Source of the DNA: Atopsyche davidsoni
Lineage: Eukaryota > Arthropoda > Insecta > Trichoptera > Hydrobiosidae
Direction of reading: 5' to 3'
DNA length: 64,000 bases
NCBI GenBank assembly: GCA_022113835.1
Contig: JAILWY010000001.1
Location: forward strand, 12,144,501-12,208,500
Part shown: in pieces, positions 39,373-53,800 of the stretch
Position numbering within the stretch: the first letter of the stretch is position 1
Layout of the letters: the number at the start of each line of letters is the position of its first letter
Made by a program: the position numbers and the translations under genes
The notes under the pieces: model-generated
Database searches by the model: none
Told to the model about the DNA's origin: nothing
Seen by the model: the letters and a program-made list of their open reading frames with translations, nothing else

Positions 39373-41371
39373 CGTAAACATTACCATCAATTTTAATGCG
39401 AAATTTTATCAATTTTTAAAAATATGTGTTTTATTTCACACACAATCAAAATAATATGAACTTCCTATCAATATTTGTAATCAAAAATTTAAATGCGTAA
39501 ATTTTATTTTATGAAATGGTATTTACGTATTATTTTAAAAACGTAGACAGTATAATATAACTCCGTGTTATAAAATAAAAAAAACTATCTAAACAACATT
39601 GTTACTTCTTAACAATGTTTTTTAATAAAATTTTACGACTTTCTTCATAGGATTTATAATTTATCCAGTTTATTTACTGTTGACCTATTTTTTTTATTAC
39701 AAACCGGCTATGCATTAAATATAATTAATGATTATTGTGTCCCCTCCGGGACGAAGTATTTAACGTTCGATGTGAACTTATTCCCAATCCTTAATAACAA
39801 AGTTAAACTCGCCGTAGCTTACAGTTGCAAACTTGTAAGTCTCAAGTGGTGGGAACGGAGAATCCGAAAGTCCGCTCGAGTAACGCCATTCACTCAGACG
39901 GAAGAAAAAATATTTATTTAGTATTATTGTTCACACTTTGGAGAGTCGCCCCTTGTATATTTTGTATGGCCGAAGTTATACTCTTTAAGAGTGGCGCTAG
40001 TAAAATATTTTCTATGCCGTCCTTGCCAAAAACAAAGGTGGCGGTGTCCATTTTATGGACACACATCGGCTCCAAACATCCTTAGAAATGATGTTTGATA
40101 TATTTTCAGATATTTTTTTTTAAATAAACCACATATATGTAAAATTCATCGTTTCAAAAAAAATGGTTTTAGCTAGTACAATATGTTTTAAGTTACCTAA
40201 TTTACACGTTTGAATCACAATGATAAGAAAGATTTTAAAATGTATTTATATTTATCAATTATAACTTTATCTGTACATACATAATTGATTCCGTATAAAT
40301 TGTTTGTACTTTTTGTAAATGAACCTCAAGATTATGACTAGATTATGATGACAAGATACCAATTTCTTTAAAATACAGAAAAAAGGTAAAGTCGTGTTCA
40401 GTTTTATTTTCTTACCAACTAAACAACGAAATCATCGACCCACAATAGAAACACTGCATCTATACAAAAATATCCATACGAATTACTTTATTTAACGCTG
40501 AAAAGCTGATTTGTTTACTGAAGAGTGGAAAACATAAAATCGTAGATATATTCAGCTTACTTTGTTTTTATTCGCTCACAAAAAACACAAATGATCGTTC
40601 ATCTTTGGTACGTATAAAAAATAAACAAAATTAATTTTTAGATTCTCGGTGTGTTTTCTTCGTGTGAAAGTTGGTAATGTTTTATGCATGCCTATGAATA
40701 AGAAACCTTTCGTTTAAAATCACAATAAATCTCTCAATAAAAAAAACACAAACAATAGCAACCTCAACCTACAATAATTTCCTGTATCAATTTCAATCAA
40801 GTAATAAATTCTTCTTTGACCCGTAACTATCTTTTCTATACAGTCGACCGCAAACACTTATTTCCATTCGTTCTTGGGTTAAAAATATTCCGTTCTACCA
40901 CAGAAGTCCCCTTGGCAAACGGCGTGTTTTCGTTTAATTTAGTTAGAAGCATTCGGGAGCCGGGCTTTTCGGTTGACATACTGACTCCACACAATAGGGC
41001 GGCCTAAATTTACAAAAACATCCAAAAACAGGCTTCTTTTTTAACATAAACTTAAAACTCCTTGACCGCTACGCAAGTAGTTAGAGCAAACTTTGATTCA
41101 GTGATTTGGAAAACGGTTTAATACAATCAAGAAAAGATTGATACGATAATTAATATTAGATGAAGTAAATTTAGTATTCATGAAAAAATATAATTTTTAT
41201 ATAATAATTTAAGCTATACGATTGTCTAAACCTTTGTTTGAGTTTTACCATAATTCAAATTGTTAAGAAGTGCCCTTTAAATTAGTATACAAGTGAAACA
41301 CTCGACTGATTTCTAAAGTGATTATTGAAACCACATTGTTGTGGTTGTTGTGAAATATCTTTGTATTGAAA

Positions 41372-41394
41372 TTTTACTCAACAATTGAGTAAAA
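41372..41394. repeat. Perfect 10-bp hairpin, 3-nt loop
   Basis: ttttactcaa, caa, ttgagtaaaa. Confidence 0.85.
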
Positions 41395-44300
41395 CTTGTT
41401 ATTCACGGAAACGTATTTTTATTTTTATCTGTTTCAAAATCAATATTGTTAATATATGTAGAAATAACAATTTATTAATTTTTATTTTTATATCTAACGA
41501 AATTATATATTATTATTATTAAAATGCTTACATCCAGAAATTATTTATACAGAAACATTGTTATATAAGTGACAATCTTATTTACTTGATTGCTTATTTT
41601 AATACAGTATGCAAAAATTCCAAAATTCTTTGTATGGGTTAAGCATTTTTTTTGAAAAATATTTAAAAAATATATATTCAATTTATTTGATAAAAAGTAC
41701 TTCGTGGAATTCAGATTTTTTATTAAAAAATTTTTGTTGATATTTTTCCACGATATTGTTTTATTATGACTAGACTTACTTCAATGCAAAGTTTTTCAAA
41801 ATGTCAATGAGCTACGTTAACGAAACTAGTCACAACACATACATAGAAAAATCACCTAAAGAGTTTTTATCTAAAATATATCATTAATATAAAAGTCAAA
41901 TCTTTAAAAGACCTAATACGAATTGTTTTTTTTATAGTAATTAAATATAAATAAAACACACTGATTGTTATAAAAGCTTTGTTTTCCCTGCCAAAGACAA
42001 CGTCGGTTCCGCCAGTCGCTACGAAATACATTTGATTTCATTACTATGATAATTTTTGTATCATAACGGTTCTCATTTTCTTTTAAAACCTCTATTGCCT
42101 TATCTTTTATTTTAAAGATAGAGTCAAATTTTGGTACAAATTTATATAATGTAAATTTTTAGTGCAGGAAAAAAATGTTTAACTAAGAGAAGAATTATAA
42201 TTTAAGAAAGTTGGCTAAATTGCAGAATGCAACAAAGTTTAATCATTTTATAAAATGACTTGCCTTCCATTTAAAGTTTCTCAAAATAAATAAAATTGAA
42301 ATACTTTATCGCGTTTTAGTTATTTTTCTTATTAAAAAATTTTAAACTCAGGTAGTAAGACAATGTACAAAGAAATACAAGCATAAACCTAAATATTAAA
42401 TAAAACAGTTTTACAATTACACAACATTGCGTGCGACAAATTTTCTTTTTAATGCAAATTCAAATGTATATAACAGAAACTGAACATCAATAAGCAGCCA
42501 TTTTTTATATGTGATAGTTATATAAAATTTCAATAAAAAAAAAAAGTCAAATGTAAATAAAGGGTATTTGGTTTTTTTATATTTGGGTTATTTTCAAGAA
42601 GTATTCAACCACAATTCAAAACCATAACGAGACTCGTAAAGCAAACAAAAAGATTCATTCGCTTGCCTTTGACAAAGCTTATTTAATCCGATATATGATA
42701 TAGTCAAATCCAATATTTTTTCTTCGCATATATGTGGAATAATGATGTAAATAATACATTAAATTGAAACCGGCTTACACAGCCGTCCATCTCGGGCTTC
42801 AGTCCTAGAGCTTGTTATCCGTCCTTTTTTCCTCCCCGTTTGATGAACATCACATCAACCCTTCTCAGTCTTCCCTCCCCGTGGCAGAATGTCACGCGAT
42901 TTTTGTCAACAATAGCCGAGAAGATAAACACTACGTGAACAAACAATTTTCTCTCTCCAAACACCAGAGTGGAGCTCTTAGAGCCGAGACTTATGGAGGA
43001 ACGAGCCTTTTATTTATTTTAAACCCATTGCCGTGTGTGTATTTCGTTATTTTGAGGTACAATAATTTCATACAGCGCTTCGTATTATACGTGTTGTTAA
43101 AAAACTCAATTTACATGTTAATAACCGCAGGATTTTGTTCAAAGTTTGTAGGCTTTGGTTTATTATTTTATTATTATAATATAAAATGGCTTCAATAAAA
43201 ATTGTGTCATTATTTTTTTAAACATTGACACATTGTTTATATAATAAATTAATTTAAAATATGAAAAAATAAACCCGAAACAAATGTCGATTTTATATTC
43301 AAAAGGCAAACTTAACTTATTAAAATCTGTTTTCTATTTTAATTTTTTTTTTCTGAATTATCTTTTTGATATGATTTATTCACGTGTTTAATTTTATTGG
43401 TAACAATAATTTGATTTCTTTTGAAAAAATAACACTTTTTTTAGATACAGTCAAGTTGTCATGTTTTTTGCTTTCACAACAAACATCTAATAGTGTTTTT
43501 GCATATCTACAAATATTTTTTTTGGCAATTGTGTCCACATATTTTAAAATAAAATGTGAAATTTTATTGGCAGCCCTTAAAGTGAATTAGAAATAAAAAG
43601 AATGGAGAGAAAGTGGATTATAATTTTAAATAAAAAATGTAATTATAATATTTGAAAGCAAAAATCAATACAAGCCATGAGGCGACTTGAACATCTTTTT
43701 CTGCGGAGAGAATAATGAATCATGTTTCCGGAACAGCTATCGTTTTTGCATCTATAAATCTCCCAGCACTGACGTCTGGCATATAAAACGTCGACTCCGG
43801 GTAATGTATGTGAAATATTCCATATAAAAAGAAGGTGATTCCAATATCCACAATACTGCAGTGGCGAGGGGGGGGGGAGAATAAGTCAGAACAATACTGT
43901 AGAAGAGGCAAACAGCTTATAATAAATAATTCAGGACGCGGCGGCGAAACGAAGACCAATTCGAGAAATACAATTCTCTACAACTCTGCCCAACGCATAT
44001 TGATTGTTTCGAGAATTATTGAACGAAAGCCGCCCCAATGACTTTACATAATATTCGCGTAAGCTTAAATCGTTTTTATTGTTAAACTTAACAGCTTTTT
44101 CCTTTTTCTTCTTAAAATGGAAATTTTATATTTTATAATACATTTTAGTGCTATCGCTACGGAAAATTTTATAAATTACCTCTAAACGTGGTCATACATG
44201 AATATTCATCATTTTAAAGATGTGAAAATAGCTTTATTTTTACATCTCTCGTATTCATGAAAAGAGATAAAGCAATTAAAAAAAAACAAAAATCGTGTAT

Positions 44301-44589
44301 ATATTTCAAATATCATAAATCGGGAGTATTTTTCTATTAATAAAAAAACTTTGTTGTACTTCGATCTGTCTTGCATCAAAAACTACCTTAAGATTTAACC
44401 TATGAAGTAAAAACTGGTCTAGTTTTACGGCAAAACGACACAGCTGATTTGTATTAAACGCATGCACAGTGACTGACCACACATTCAGGAGTTCCAAATT
44501 ATTTACATACAATGCCGAATTAGCAAGACCCACTTCAGCACTAAATAAATTAGCAAACAACACCGTAATAAAAGCGATTTTTCACCCAA

Positions 44590-44800
44590 TCAAGATGTAC
44601 TGCCGGCTCATACTAATGGCGCCACGACCGGGCCGGGGCCCCGGGGGCTGCAGATTTACGACCCCGCCCGGGAGAGTGCATTGTGGTGGATTGAGTTTTA
44701 TTGATGGACTGGCTGAGGAAGGCAGAAGTTCGGAGCAATCAGACCAACCCTGGGCCAAGCCCCGGCTTATCTCAGATTGCCAGCAGCGACGCCGCGATAT
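44590..44800. other. GC-rich island in intron
   Basis: This is among the GC-richest parts of the intron (cgggccggggccccggggg). Both strands have open frames here simply because GC-rich DNA has few stops; none looks like a known protein. It contains a GATA-like cttatctc. Candidate enhancer or promoter. Confidence 0.2.
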
Positions 44801-45046
44801 CTTTTTCTTTGTTATGTTTGTGCTGTACCCCAGTGTTGACTGGTCACACAATTCATATAGCAGCTATTGGAAATTTTGTATTTTTTAAATTTATTTTTAT
44901 TTATATCAAAAATAGCAGTAACACTTATTTTAAAACATTGTTTTGCTGCCTAGAGATATTCAAGATCAAATAAATTGTAAATAAGATTTTATAACTACAC
45001 TACTATTTAAGGATAGTGAGCTTAACTAAGTCAAGTAAATAATTAC

Positions 45047-45205
45047 ATTATTACTAATATGATTAGGCACATTAGTTCATATATAGAAGATGATTTCAAA
45101 GAAACTCCCAGAAGAATATCATCGTGATTTGTGTGGGATTTGAACCCACATCTCCTGGTTTGCATGACCGGTGTACTAACCCTTGTACTAACGAATCATT
45201 TCCAT
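45047..45205 (-). repeat. tRNA-derived SINE, minus-strand copy
   Basis: On the minus strand this holds an A-box TAGTACAAGGG (45190-45180) and a T-arm (45149-45133) with a 5-bp stem around TTCAAAT. A unique body follows, ending gcctaatcatattagtaata. It pairs with the inverted copy at 45252-45390. The tRNA-like head is complete enough to call a SINE, but the parental tRNA is unclear. Confidence 0.65.
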
Positions 45206-45251
45206 TTATCAAAAAAAAAATTATAAATCATACTTACATATGAATCAATGT

Positions 45252-45390
45252 GTTAGTACACCGGTCATGTAAACCAGGAGATGTGGGTTCAAATCCCACT
45301 CAAATCACGATGATATTTTTATGAGAGTTTCTTTGAAATCATCTTCTATGGTATATATGAACTAATGTGCCTAATCATATTAGTAATAAT
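45252..45390 (+). repeat. tRNA-derived SINE, plus-strand copy
   Basis: It starts gttagtacaccggtcatg and has a perfect T-arm GTGGGTTCAAATCCCAC (45283-45299). It then matches the body of the minus copy to the shared end near 45390, with a few substitutions and one small indel. Its 5' A-box region is missing or diverged. Confidence 0.65.
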
Positions 45391-48300
45391 ATAATAAACC
45401 CGTAATAGGTAATAAATACGCATCTGATTGACCTATCCATAAATAGATATAAATAATTACATATAAATATTTTACTTAAGTTGATACAAATCTATAACGA
45501 TTCATTAAAAACATGCGTGAGTGAGTCATTAATATTGTATTTTCAAAACATAAAGATATATTCATAAGTGAAATAATTTTTGATAGTGAAATAAATATTT
45601 TTGAATAATAATAATAAATATTTTTTTAATTAATTATATTACACAAAAGAATCAGACACATGAGTAATCCACGATTTCCAGCTTATGGGAAATAAAAGAT
45701 CTTATTTCATTGTTACATTTTATTCTTCGATATATTTTCATTAGTGACGTCATTAATGAAATCATTTCTTCGTCGTAAATAATATTGTATTAAGTCTCTT
45801 ATATAATATATATTATCTTACGTCGTAACTGAATCAATTTTCTTAATTCTTTTTTTTTCGGCAATAGTTAATTATACACACAGCTTCACTCATATTTGTC
45901 CCGTATATCCAAGAAACTGATTTCTTTTAAATATTTTACGATACCTTAAAGTTGAAAATTCAACTTTGTATTTAAGTATAAAACCCTTTAATATAGAATA
46001 TTATTTCATATCAATTTTCTGATCTATTTTAAAATAACTTTTCTTCATTTATAAATCTCACTAAACAATAATATTGCTTCACTGCAGTCTTCCTGTATCA
46101 TTTTTAATAACATTATTAGTATTTTCCCTCCGTAGAACTACTTCGCTCCAGAGCTGGTCTTCCGCCAAAAGCCATACCTTCCTCACATAAATTATGCTAC
46201 TGCCTCATCACCGACTTTCCATACAGCCTTTTATATTGGACAAAATGAGTTACGAGCCGTAATATCCTGTGCACCTCCGTACGGAGAATTTCGCTAAGTA
46301 CTAAATGAAAAATTATATACGGTCAGCGATTTTTTATTGCTCCATGAAGCAGTCTGCTCCCTTTTGTGTGTTCTGGAATTATTATGGCGTTCGCAAGTCT
46401 GCCCTTTTTAAGTTAACAGCTTCTGCATCTACATATATATATCGACACCTCCAGCATATAAATTTGAAACGTTACAATATATAATTCGTTGGATATGTAT
46501 TTTTATAGTGACCACTTTTTGTTTGAGTAAAGAATAACTTATTGTATTCAACCACACTTGTTTAAAAATACTTTTTTGCGATCGTAACATTTTTTGTCAC
46601 CATAAAAACTTTCAGAAATGAAGTTAAAATATTGCAAATATTGAAGCATAGTTTGTTTTTTTTGTACCTGGTCAATGAATTTTTAAATTTTTACCTGAAC
46701 AAGCGCAAAATATTGTTCCTCTCTGCGGTTCATAAATATGTTTTCTGTTTTAGACCTCAAGTTATGTTTTAACCATCGATGGACAAACTCTATCTAAAAC
46801 TTATCTATTATATATATTCCTAGCTGCAGATTTACCGTCAATAAAATACAACCCAGTGGTAAAAAAATTCCGAATAAAAAACTATCGTTTCAACTATTTT
46901 ATTATATTGTAAGGAAAGTTCTAGAATTTGTTCGTTGTGATAATTCAGAATCCATCTTAATTCGGAAATCAGATACCAACATCCAAGGGATTCCTCACCT
47001 TTCGTGTCTATCGGTAATATACAAAGGCAGCCAAAGTCAAGTCATTCCGAGGGCCGCCCATTCTATGGCTTAATTCACTTTATTTACATTGATTTCGTTT
47101 TGATACCCTTTTTTATAACACATTAGGTGAACGAATTCTAATTTAATCAATCCAAACCGCACATTAACATGCAATAGTCTCATCTGCTACATGTAGCGCA
47201 CTAATAAATATACAAAATGCAATAAAATGTTAATACTTTCTCTATCTTTAACATCCACTCAGTCCGTTACGGTGCGTCATTAGGACGGCTGTGAATAACG
47301 AAGTAGAAAGGCAAAGACGCTTTAGACGTTACAAACAATAATCAAAAAGATATATCATTTAACTTTTTGTAAGTATTAAACTAAAAATTAAACAGATTTC
47401 CATCCATACAGTTTATAGTGCACCATATCTGTTATTGTCTACTTTATTCTTGAATGTAAACAAAAATTTTATATAATCCTTCTCAAGTATGTTTGAAAAA
47501 ATTACTATATTCTGTGTATTTAATAAACAATAGTTAAATGCAACATTAAGCCTTTTACTAAAAAATTCTACGCTCAAAATTAGACAAAATATGCCTACAT
47601 TGCTTTTTACTTCCTTTACTAGATAACGATAAGTGTCAAGCGGATTTCAATAAACAAATAACTGTTGATAAAAAATTCATGGAAATAGTATGACAATAAA
47701 AGATTTCCTGGTAGAAGAATTCTAAGAATTAATGGCTGTTGTATAAATAAATTTTCAATTTATTATAAGAATAATGTTTTTAATTTAAAATGTATAATCT
47801 TAATGCAATTCAAGGTTCTTCTAAAACTATTATAATACCATATTTAATTCATAAAATTAAAGTCCGATTAGATCAAAAAAGTTAAATCAGAAAAGAAACA
47901 GTATTTTAAGCATGAAATCTTTTGTTTAGTGAATTTGCTTTTTTTATTATATAAAGAAAAAAATTACTTTCAATATATGTTAAGGGGCAAAGTTTGCGTC
48001 CGAGGCTGTACATTTAGTTGTACCGCCATTACCTGTACATCGCTGTAGTACTTTATTGAATTAATTTCCATCGTAAAGAGGAGGGCGCTCCTTCGTTATC
48101 CCATCAGTGAATGCTCGGCCAACACGCCACGAATCAAATAACACTTTGTCTTATTTTTATTGGGAAGAAACGGCTTAATGTCCGGCAAACAGGCTGCGAC
48201 CCTCCTCACCCCTGCAGACTTAAACTCTGATTATTCAGATAGCAAGGGGGGAAAACATCAATCTAGAGTTATCAGATTTGCCAGATGCATAAACGAAATT

Positions 48301-48719
48301 AATATTATGTATGTATTAAATTTTTTTTTTTAATTTGATTGCACTACTTGGCGAAAAAATATGTAATCTAAATTTTTTAACGGATTACAACAACTACTAA
48401 TAGCTGAGTATTATTATTAAACAAAATTTTTAAAAAAAAGTTTTTACTTAAGGAATCTGTTTTAAAAATTAATATTCATAAACAAAAGAGCTTAAACGAA
48501 TATTGTATTTCAAGATACGAAAACTGAGAAAAAATAAAATTAAAACATATTTCTGGAATCACAAAAAGTTATCGCAAACATAGACTCAATAAAAAATCTT
48601 CCAAAAGTTTGTAATTTTTGCTTTCATTCAGGCCGAATTCATTTCATTTTTAATTACAACTCTACACAAAGACGTGTGTGCACAAAAACACCTTGTTCCA
48701 TTTTCACTACCCCTTTAAA
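45391..48719. other. AT-rich intron
   Basis: A full CRE (TGACGTCA) lies at 45745-45752 beside taatgaaatca. No other supported element. Confidence 0.45.
45948..45967. repeat. Perfect 9-bp hairpin, 2-nt loop
   Basis: aaagttgaa, aa, ttcaacttt. Confidence 0.8.
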
Positions 48720-48870
48720 TAATAAATTACACCATACAAACGGCTGAAGCTTTAATATTTGCGCCGGGGTTGGAGGGGGAGGAATTATGACGTCACAGAG
48801 GGAGGGTGCACCTGGCAACACCCTTGCACATTGCCACAACTTTGAAATAAACTTTTCCCTTTGTGTGTGT
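48720..48870. promoter_or_regulatory. GC-richer island with full CRE
   Basis: It has a G-rich tract (ggggttggagggggagg), then TGACGTCA at 48788-48795, an E-box cacctg and an X-box-like half site (ggcaac). The motif cluster in AT-rich intron is a reasonable enhancer candidate. Confidence 0.25.
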
Positions 48871-50177
48871 TTTCCGTTTTTAACACTGCTTGCTTTGCCT
48901 TGCGTTTTCGAAATTAAAATGATATATTCGGTCGGCTTGATGTATCTTCGTTGTAAAGTTAGGGATGACACTTCTACTCGGGGAAGAAATGTACAAGTTT
49001 TATAAGACACGCTTTGTTGCCGAGATAACTTAATAATTATTCTACCTGAATACTTAATATTTCGAAAACAGCTTTTCGAAAAATAATTTATTCCGTTTAA
49101 CGAAAATATGATCAAATGACTGATCAACTTAAATAAATTCAAAAAATAATTGGCAAACGTACTTTAATTTTTTTAAATATGTTTTTATAAGTAAAACAGC
49201 ACTTAGTACAAACGTGTACACTAAATAGTAAACTTTATAATTCATGCTGCACGTGGGCTTCCAACACATGGCTTTTGGGTACTTGTCACTGTTTCTGATC
49301 ATAATTGAAATGAAATACAACCCTTACGTGTAGGATATGAGTTTAACTATTTTTGTTTCAAATAAAAACCAGGAATAAAGATCTCACTGTCGCTTATTAT
49401 TATGATTACTTAATTTATTACTGTCAGATTTTTTTTTGCCAGTTAAATCAAACAATTAAAATGCATATAAATCAGATAACTCTACTTTACCTCGCTCAAT
49501 TGAAACCTACTCGGTTTTTTTTTAAAGTAAGAAATCACATTTTAAACATACCTTTATAATTGAATTTATTGAATACTTATTATATTTATAGTTGTCAACG
49601 AATAACGCACTAAAAAATATTATTAATTGTCTGCTGAAATCAAGTAGCATTGAAGTTTACGTGACGCTCTGATAGTTTGTATAGATCTGCAATTAGATAA
49701 TTATCAAAATTATAAGCGGAATTTTCATATAAATTTTCCACCAAAAGGTGAATTTTTGGTCTGGACTAAATAAGTCTTCGTCCTGGTTATGAAATTCAAT
49801 TTAATTACTCTGTTTTGAAACCACGAATAAGTTTCAGCCTTTTCAGTTCCACCCTCGGCCTCAGCGCCGCCATCATCCTTTAATCTCTCTGATTACTTCT
49901 GACGTCTAATGTTTTGTTTTTGATATGTGAATGCGTTTGCTATTTATAGTATTAAAAAAGCACTTTGTTTGGAGCGATGAAAAGATGAAATAAAGCAACG
50001 TCTCTCCCATTCCGTGTATTTGCAGGATTGCGCAAAAACGTTATGAGACCGTTGGAACACATTCCGGATGAGGAATCGTAAAATTTTATGCTTTCTTTTT
50101 CGGAAAAGAGATCCGATCTCATCCTGAAGTGCTGGAAAAAATAAGCGTCTGATTATAAATATGTAGCCAGTTCACAA

Positions 50178-50202
50178 ATTTAATTTATATTATAAATTAA
50201 AT
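50178..50202. repeat. Perfect 12-bp inverted repeat with 1-nt centre
   Basis: atttaatttata, t, tataaattaaat. A further imperfect 12-bp hairpin (ccgataatctta / taagataatcgg, one mismatch) lies at 50795-50826. Confidence 0.8.
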
Positions 50203-50829
50203 ATTGTAAACTTATATGAACTATATAAAACTATACAAACAGCAGGTTTTACTACTTGTGGATATCTAAAGCAGTTTCCCAAATCGCTTGCAAAGCGAAT
50301 AACAGGTGATTGGTCTGGGTTAAGTTATTAGTTGGAATGGATTTGATAAATATTATCAAATATTTCAGTTATGCATACAAAATATCACAATTTTTTTTAC
50401 GTGATACCATTGTGAATAATAATCTAATGTTTAAAAAGCAAATCTAATATGCTACACGAAGCATGAGCAATGCCTAGTTGAGGAGACGCACACAGTATTT
50501 AACTATATATCACAACTTGTAAATTAACATACTAATACATTAATGAAAATAGTAAAAAAAAATTGCGTCGTAAATTTTACTCGCTTCATACATACACGCG
50601 TATTTATTTTTTAATATTTATTTAAAATATTTTTTTAATGTTTACTTACAATGTAAAAATTTCAAACAAAATAAATGCAAACTAATGACACAAGGGATGG
50701 GTGTTTTTATACATTAAAAATTTTCAGAACTAAAATATAGCAAATTTCAATACTAAAACAAATAAATATCATAAGCTTGCTAAATATTTATTCTCCGATA
50801 ATCTTAAAATTTACTAAGATAATCGGATT

Positions 50830-53800
50830 CGTCTTTGAAAAAATAAACAATAGAAGACATTCAAAAGTAAACGAAGGATTAAGAAAATTATTCGATTTCC
50901 CAGATATACAAAATTTTAGCAATATATTTACATTTCCATAAGTTGCTTACTTCAAATAACCTTCTTTATACCCTTAAAATATATTTTACCGTTCGCCGAA
51001 TTTTTTCAGGATATTTATAGTAAATAATAATGTATTCGGCTCCAAATATATCGCGCACAGTGATTTCAAGCTGAGATAAATATTTTCCCTTGACTTTCAG
51101 ACGTAGATTTCATCAAGTCTCAACTTCCACACAAAAGAAGCATAAATTAACTTCCTCAGCATATTTATAACAGACCCTCTGATTTATTAATAACATGCAT
51201 GCTTACAGGAAAAATGTATTTTATTTTTAAAGACAATCTCTTATAAAAAAAAAATACCGATAATAATAAATCTCTCAATCACGCGATCTCAAAAAACAGA
51301 AAATTACCCCGAAGGCTTATCTCATCTAATTTGAAACATTAAAAATTGTACATTACACCCTTAAGTAAACTTATCTCGGCGCTAAAATCTAACTGGGGGT
51401 AAATCCGCAGCTAGAGGCGGTTCCATGGACAAAACCCCTACTTGCTTAAAGCCACACCTCCTTACATTCACATGCAAAATTACAATTAATCTTGAGCTTA
51501 GAATTTTAATACACCACTCATTACCATAAATATTTTTATGATTATATTCATTCTTTGGTTAAGCACATGAGCTTATTCGTAGAGATGGCAAATATTTTGC
51601 CTAAATTGAATTCTATTTGTCGATCAAATCCAAAAGTTGTATTGAAAAATGTTGTTATGAAAATCAATCTGAATAGCTTAATTTAATTTTCAAATGGTTT
51701 TTATAAGCATATGTCAATTTATTTTCTCTGGTGCAAAAGATTAAATTAATACTTGAAATTTTATAATGTTATATATTCAATCTAAATACTAATATTCTCT
51801 TTGGATTGACCTCACGTAACAACCTCTTTTTTCTATTGTTTTCCTGAAAACAAAGTAAATTGCATTAATGATTTAATTTTTGAATGTGAGAAAGATAATT
51901 ATGTAAAGTATTTATAATACGAGTACTCTCCTAAAGTTTTTAATTAATTGCAATTTATAAGCAATAAAAAACCTTATAGTGGTTTGGTTTGTAGTGAATA
52001 ATTTCTTCTCTTAAAATACAAATCTTTTTTAAAATAGTACCATCAAAACAAAGAGTCACCCTAGCTAATATTCGTAAATAAAAAGTATGCGATCCCATTT
52101 CATGTGTAATCATTTATGAAAATTTTATAACATTATGTAAAACTTGAAACCTTTTTGAAGATTTATGTAAATTCGGGGTACGGTACCCTTGTCAATCTTA
52201 ACGAACCTACGAAAAATGATCACACAAAAACCACTATCCTTTGAAAATTGAATATGATTATGCAGAATTACATTTTTTTATCCCAAAAATGAGGCACCAG
52301 ACAAAAAACATTTTTTTCATATTCTCTTTGACCCCAAAGACATCACATAAGAAGGGCTCCGGTCTTTGTGCACGAAGTACTAAATGTATCTCGTAATCCC
52401 ACGGAAATATTTTACCCGAAGGTGAGACAATGTATAAGACATGATAACGAAAACACCGCCTATCACTTTTGGTAATATTCTCTTTCTAATGCTTTGTATA
52501 ATATAACTGTAGGCTTTGTTTTAAATATATTGTCTTAAAATAAATTTATTTTAAATCAAATTTATAAAGAAAGTAAACGTACTGTGTTCATATTCTTTGA
52601 TCAAAATCTAAAATCAGATCTTAAACCAGTTTCCAGCTTTCATTATAAACAATCATATTTCAAACTATTTTTTTTACATTATTTGATGTCTCAACGTTTC
52701 GGTCCCAGCACTAAAGCTATTTTCTGGTATTTTAAATGTATGTGAATCATTATAAAGATTTGAGCCGAGACTCATTTAGTCAGGTACCTGCAAGAGCTCA
52801 CCTTTTTTTTCTTCCCAGCTCTTCTACAGCTACTTTATCTTATGTTTTCAAATAATCAGCATATTAAAACAGTATTTTTCACGTCGTATGGATATGCTTT
52901 TTGTATTTATAAGAGATAAGTATTATTCTATTTTGCTTTATAATTTATTAATATTTTTAATGACGATTAAACTGATTCAACATCTTAATACGATATTCCT
53001 TCGCAATACATATAATTGATACATTACATGTTTCAAATATATAAAAAATATATCAGAAACATTCTCTAATTTTTGATCCTATTTTTTTTTAAAAATAACA
53101 CTTTTAAGCAAGTTATTAATTTTTTACGTGATTTATTGCCCTCCGTATCTCGAAGTCTTGCATGTGTCATCCATCTTTATTTCTTACAAGCAATTAACTG
53201 CACCCGAACAACTTATACTTGAAATTACACCTCACTAATGTCCGTTTGCTTATTGCTAGAATTTGCACATGAATATTATTTAATGATCCGTGCTTACTCT
53301 TTGTTTATGTCTAACGACCAGCGGCGGTGTAGTCGTACATTAGTTTTACATAATCTATTTTACGTTGAATTCTATTTAGCATTAGCATTACTGACTATTA
53401 CAATAAATTTGCAATCCCTTGCATAATGCACTTCTACGAAAATTCGTTACATTTTGCATAAAGAATATGCAGTATCCTGAATATTATTTTTAAAAAATCG
53501 CAGTGAATTTTCGTTTTACTTGATGTGGGGCTTAATTTATTCACTATGTTTACACAATAAAAAGTTAAAATAAAATTTACATTAAAATAACTTAATTTAA
53601 AGATACAACTCAAGTTTTTCTCATTTTCTTAGTTTTATATTTTAATATATGTAAATTTAAAACATTTTGAATTTACTGTGATATAAGCTTTAATCCGCAC
53701 AAAAAATACACTTAATCTTTGACATTATTTAATTTATAACCTTTCTTAGTAAAAAGTCTGTACAATAACGATTAATTACGTGTGTGGATATTTTTTTTCA

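Larger units (their letters stand above)
38000..44589. other. AT-rich intron
   Basis: This includes a full CRE at 38190-38197, a small (acagttt)3 tandem near 38585, and a G10-like run near 43868. Several chance open frames; no exon. Confidence 0.45.
45047..45390. repeat. Head-to-head SINE inverted repeat (about 134-139-bp arms)
   Basis: The two copies are separated by a 71-bp loop (45181-45251). Within the tetraspanin pre-mRNA they can fold into a long, nearly complete double strand. Such intronic inverted SINE pairs are classic ADAR editing substrates in animals; whether editing happens here is unknown. Confidence 0.8.

Noticed and set aside
42812..43198. 128-codon + strand open frame
   Set aside because: Composition shifts to an AT-driven tail; no motif or exon signals.
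44469..44973. Overlapping open frames on both strands
   Set aside because: They arise from low stop density in a GC-rich island; Pro/Gly/Arg-rich translation without family resemblance.
45180..45299. Pair of tRNA genes
   Set aside because: The anticodon stems are imperfect, there is no acceptor stem, and the similarity extends about 90 bp past the tRNA-like part, so these are SINEs.
48654..49142. 162-codon open frame on the minus strand
   Set aside because: Long for AT-rich DNA, but the residue mix gives no domain, it overlaps a GC-rich island where stops are rarer, and another open frame lies on the + strand.
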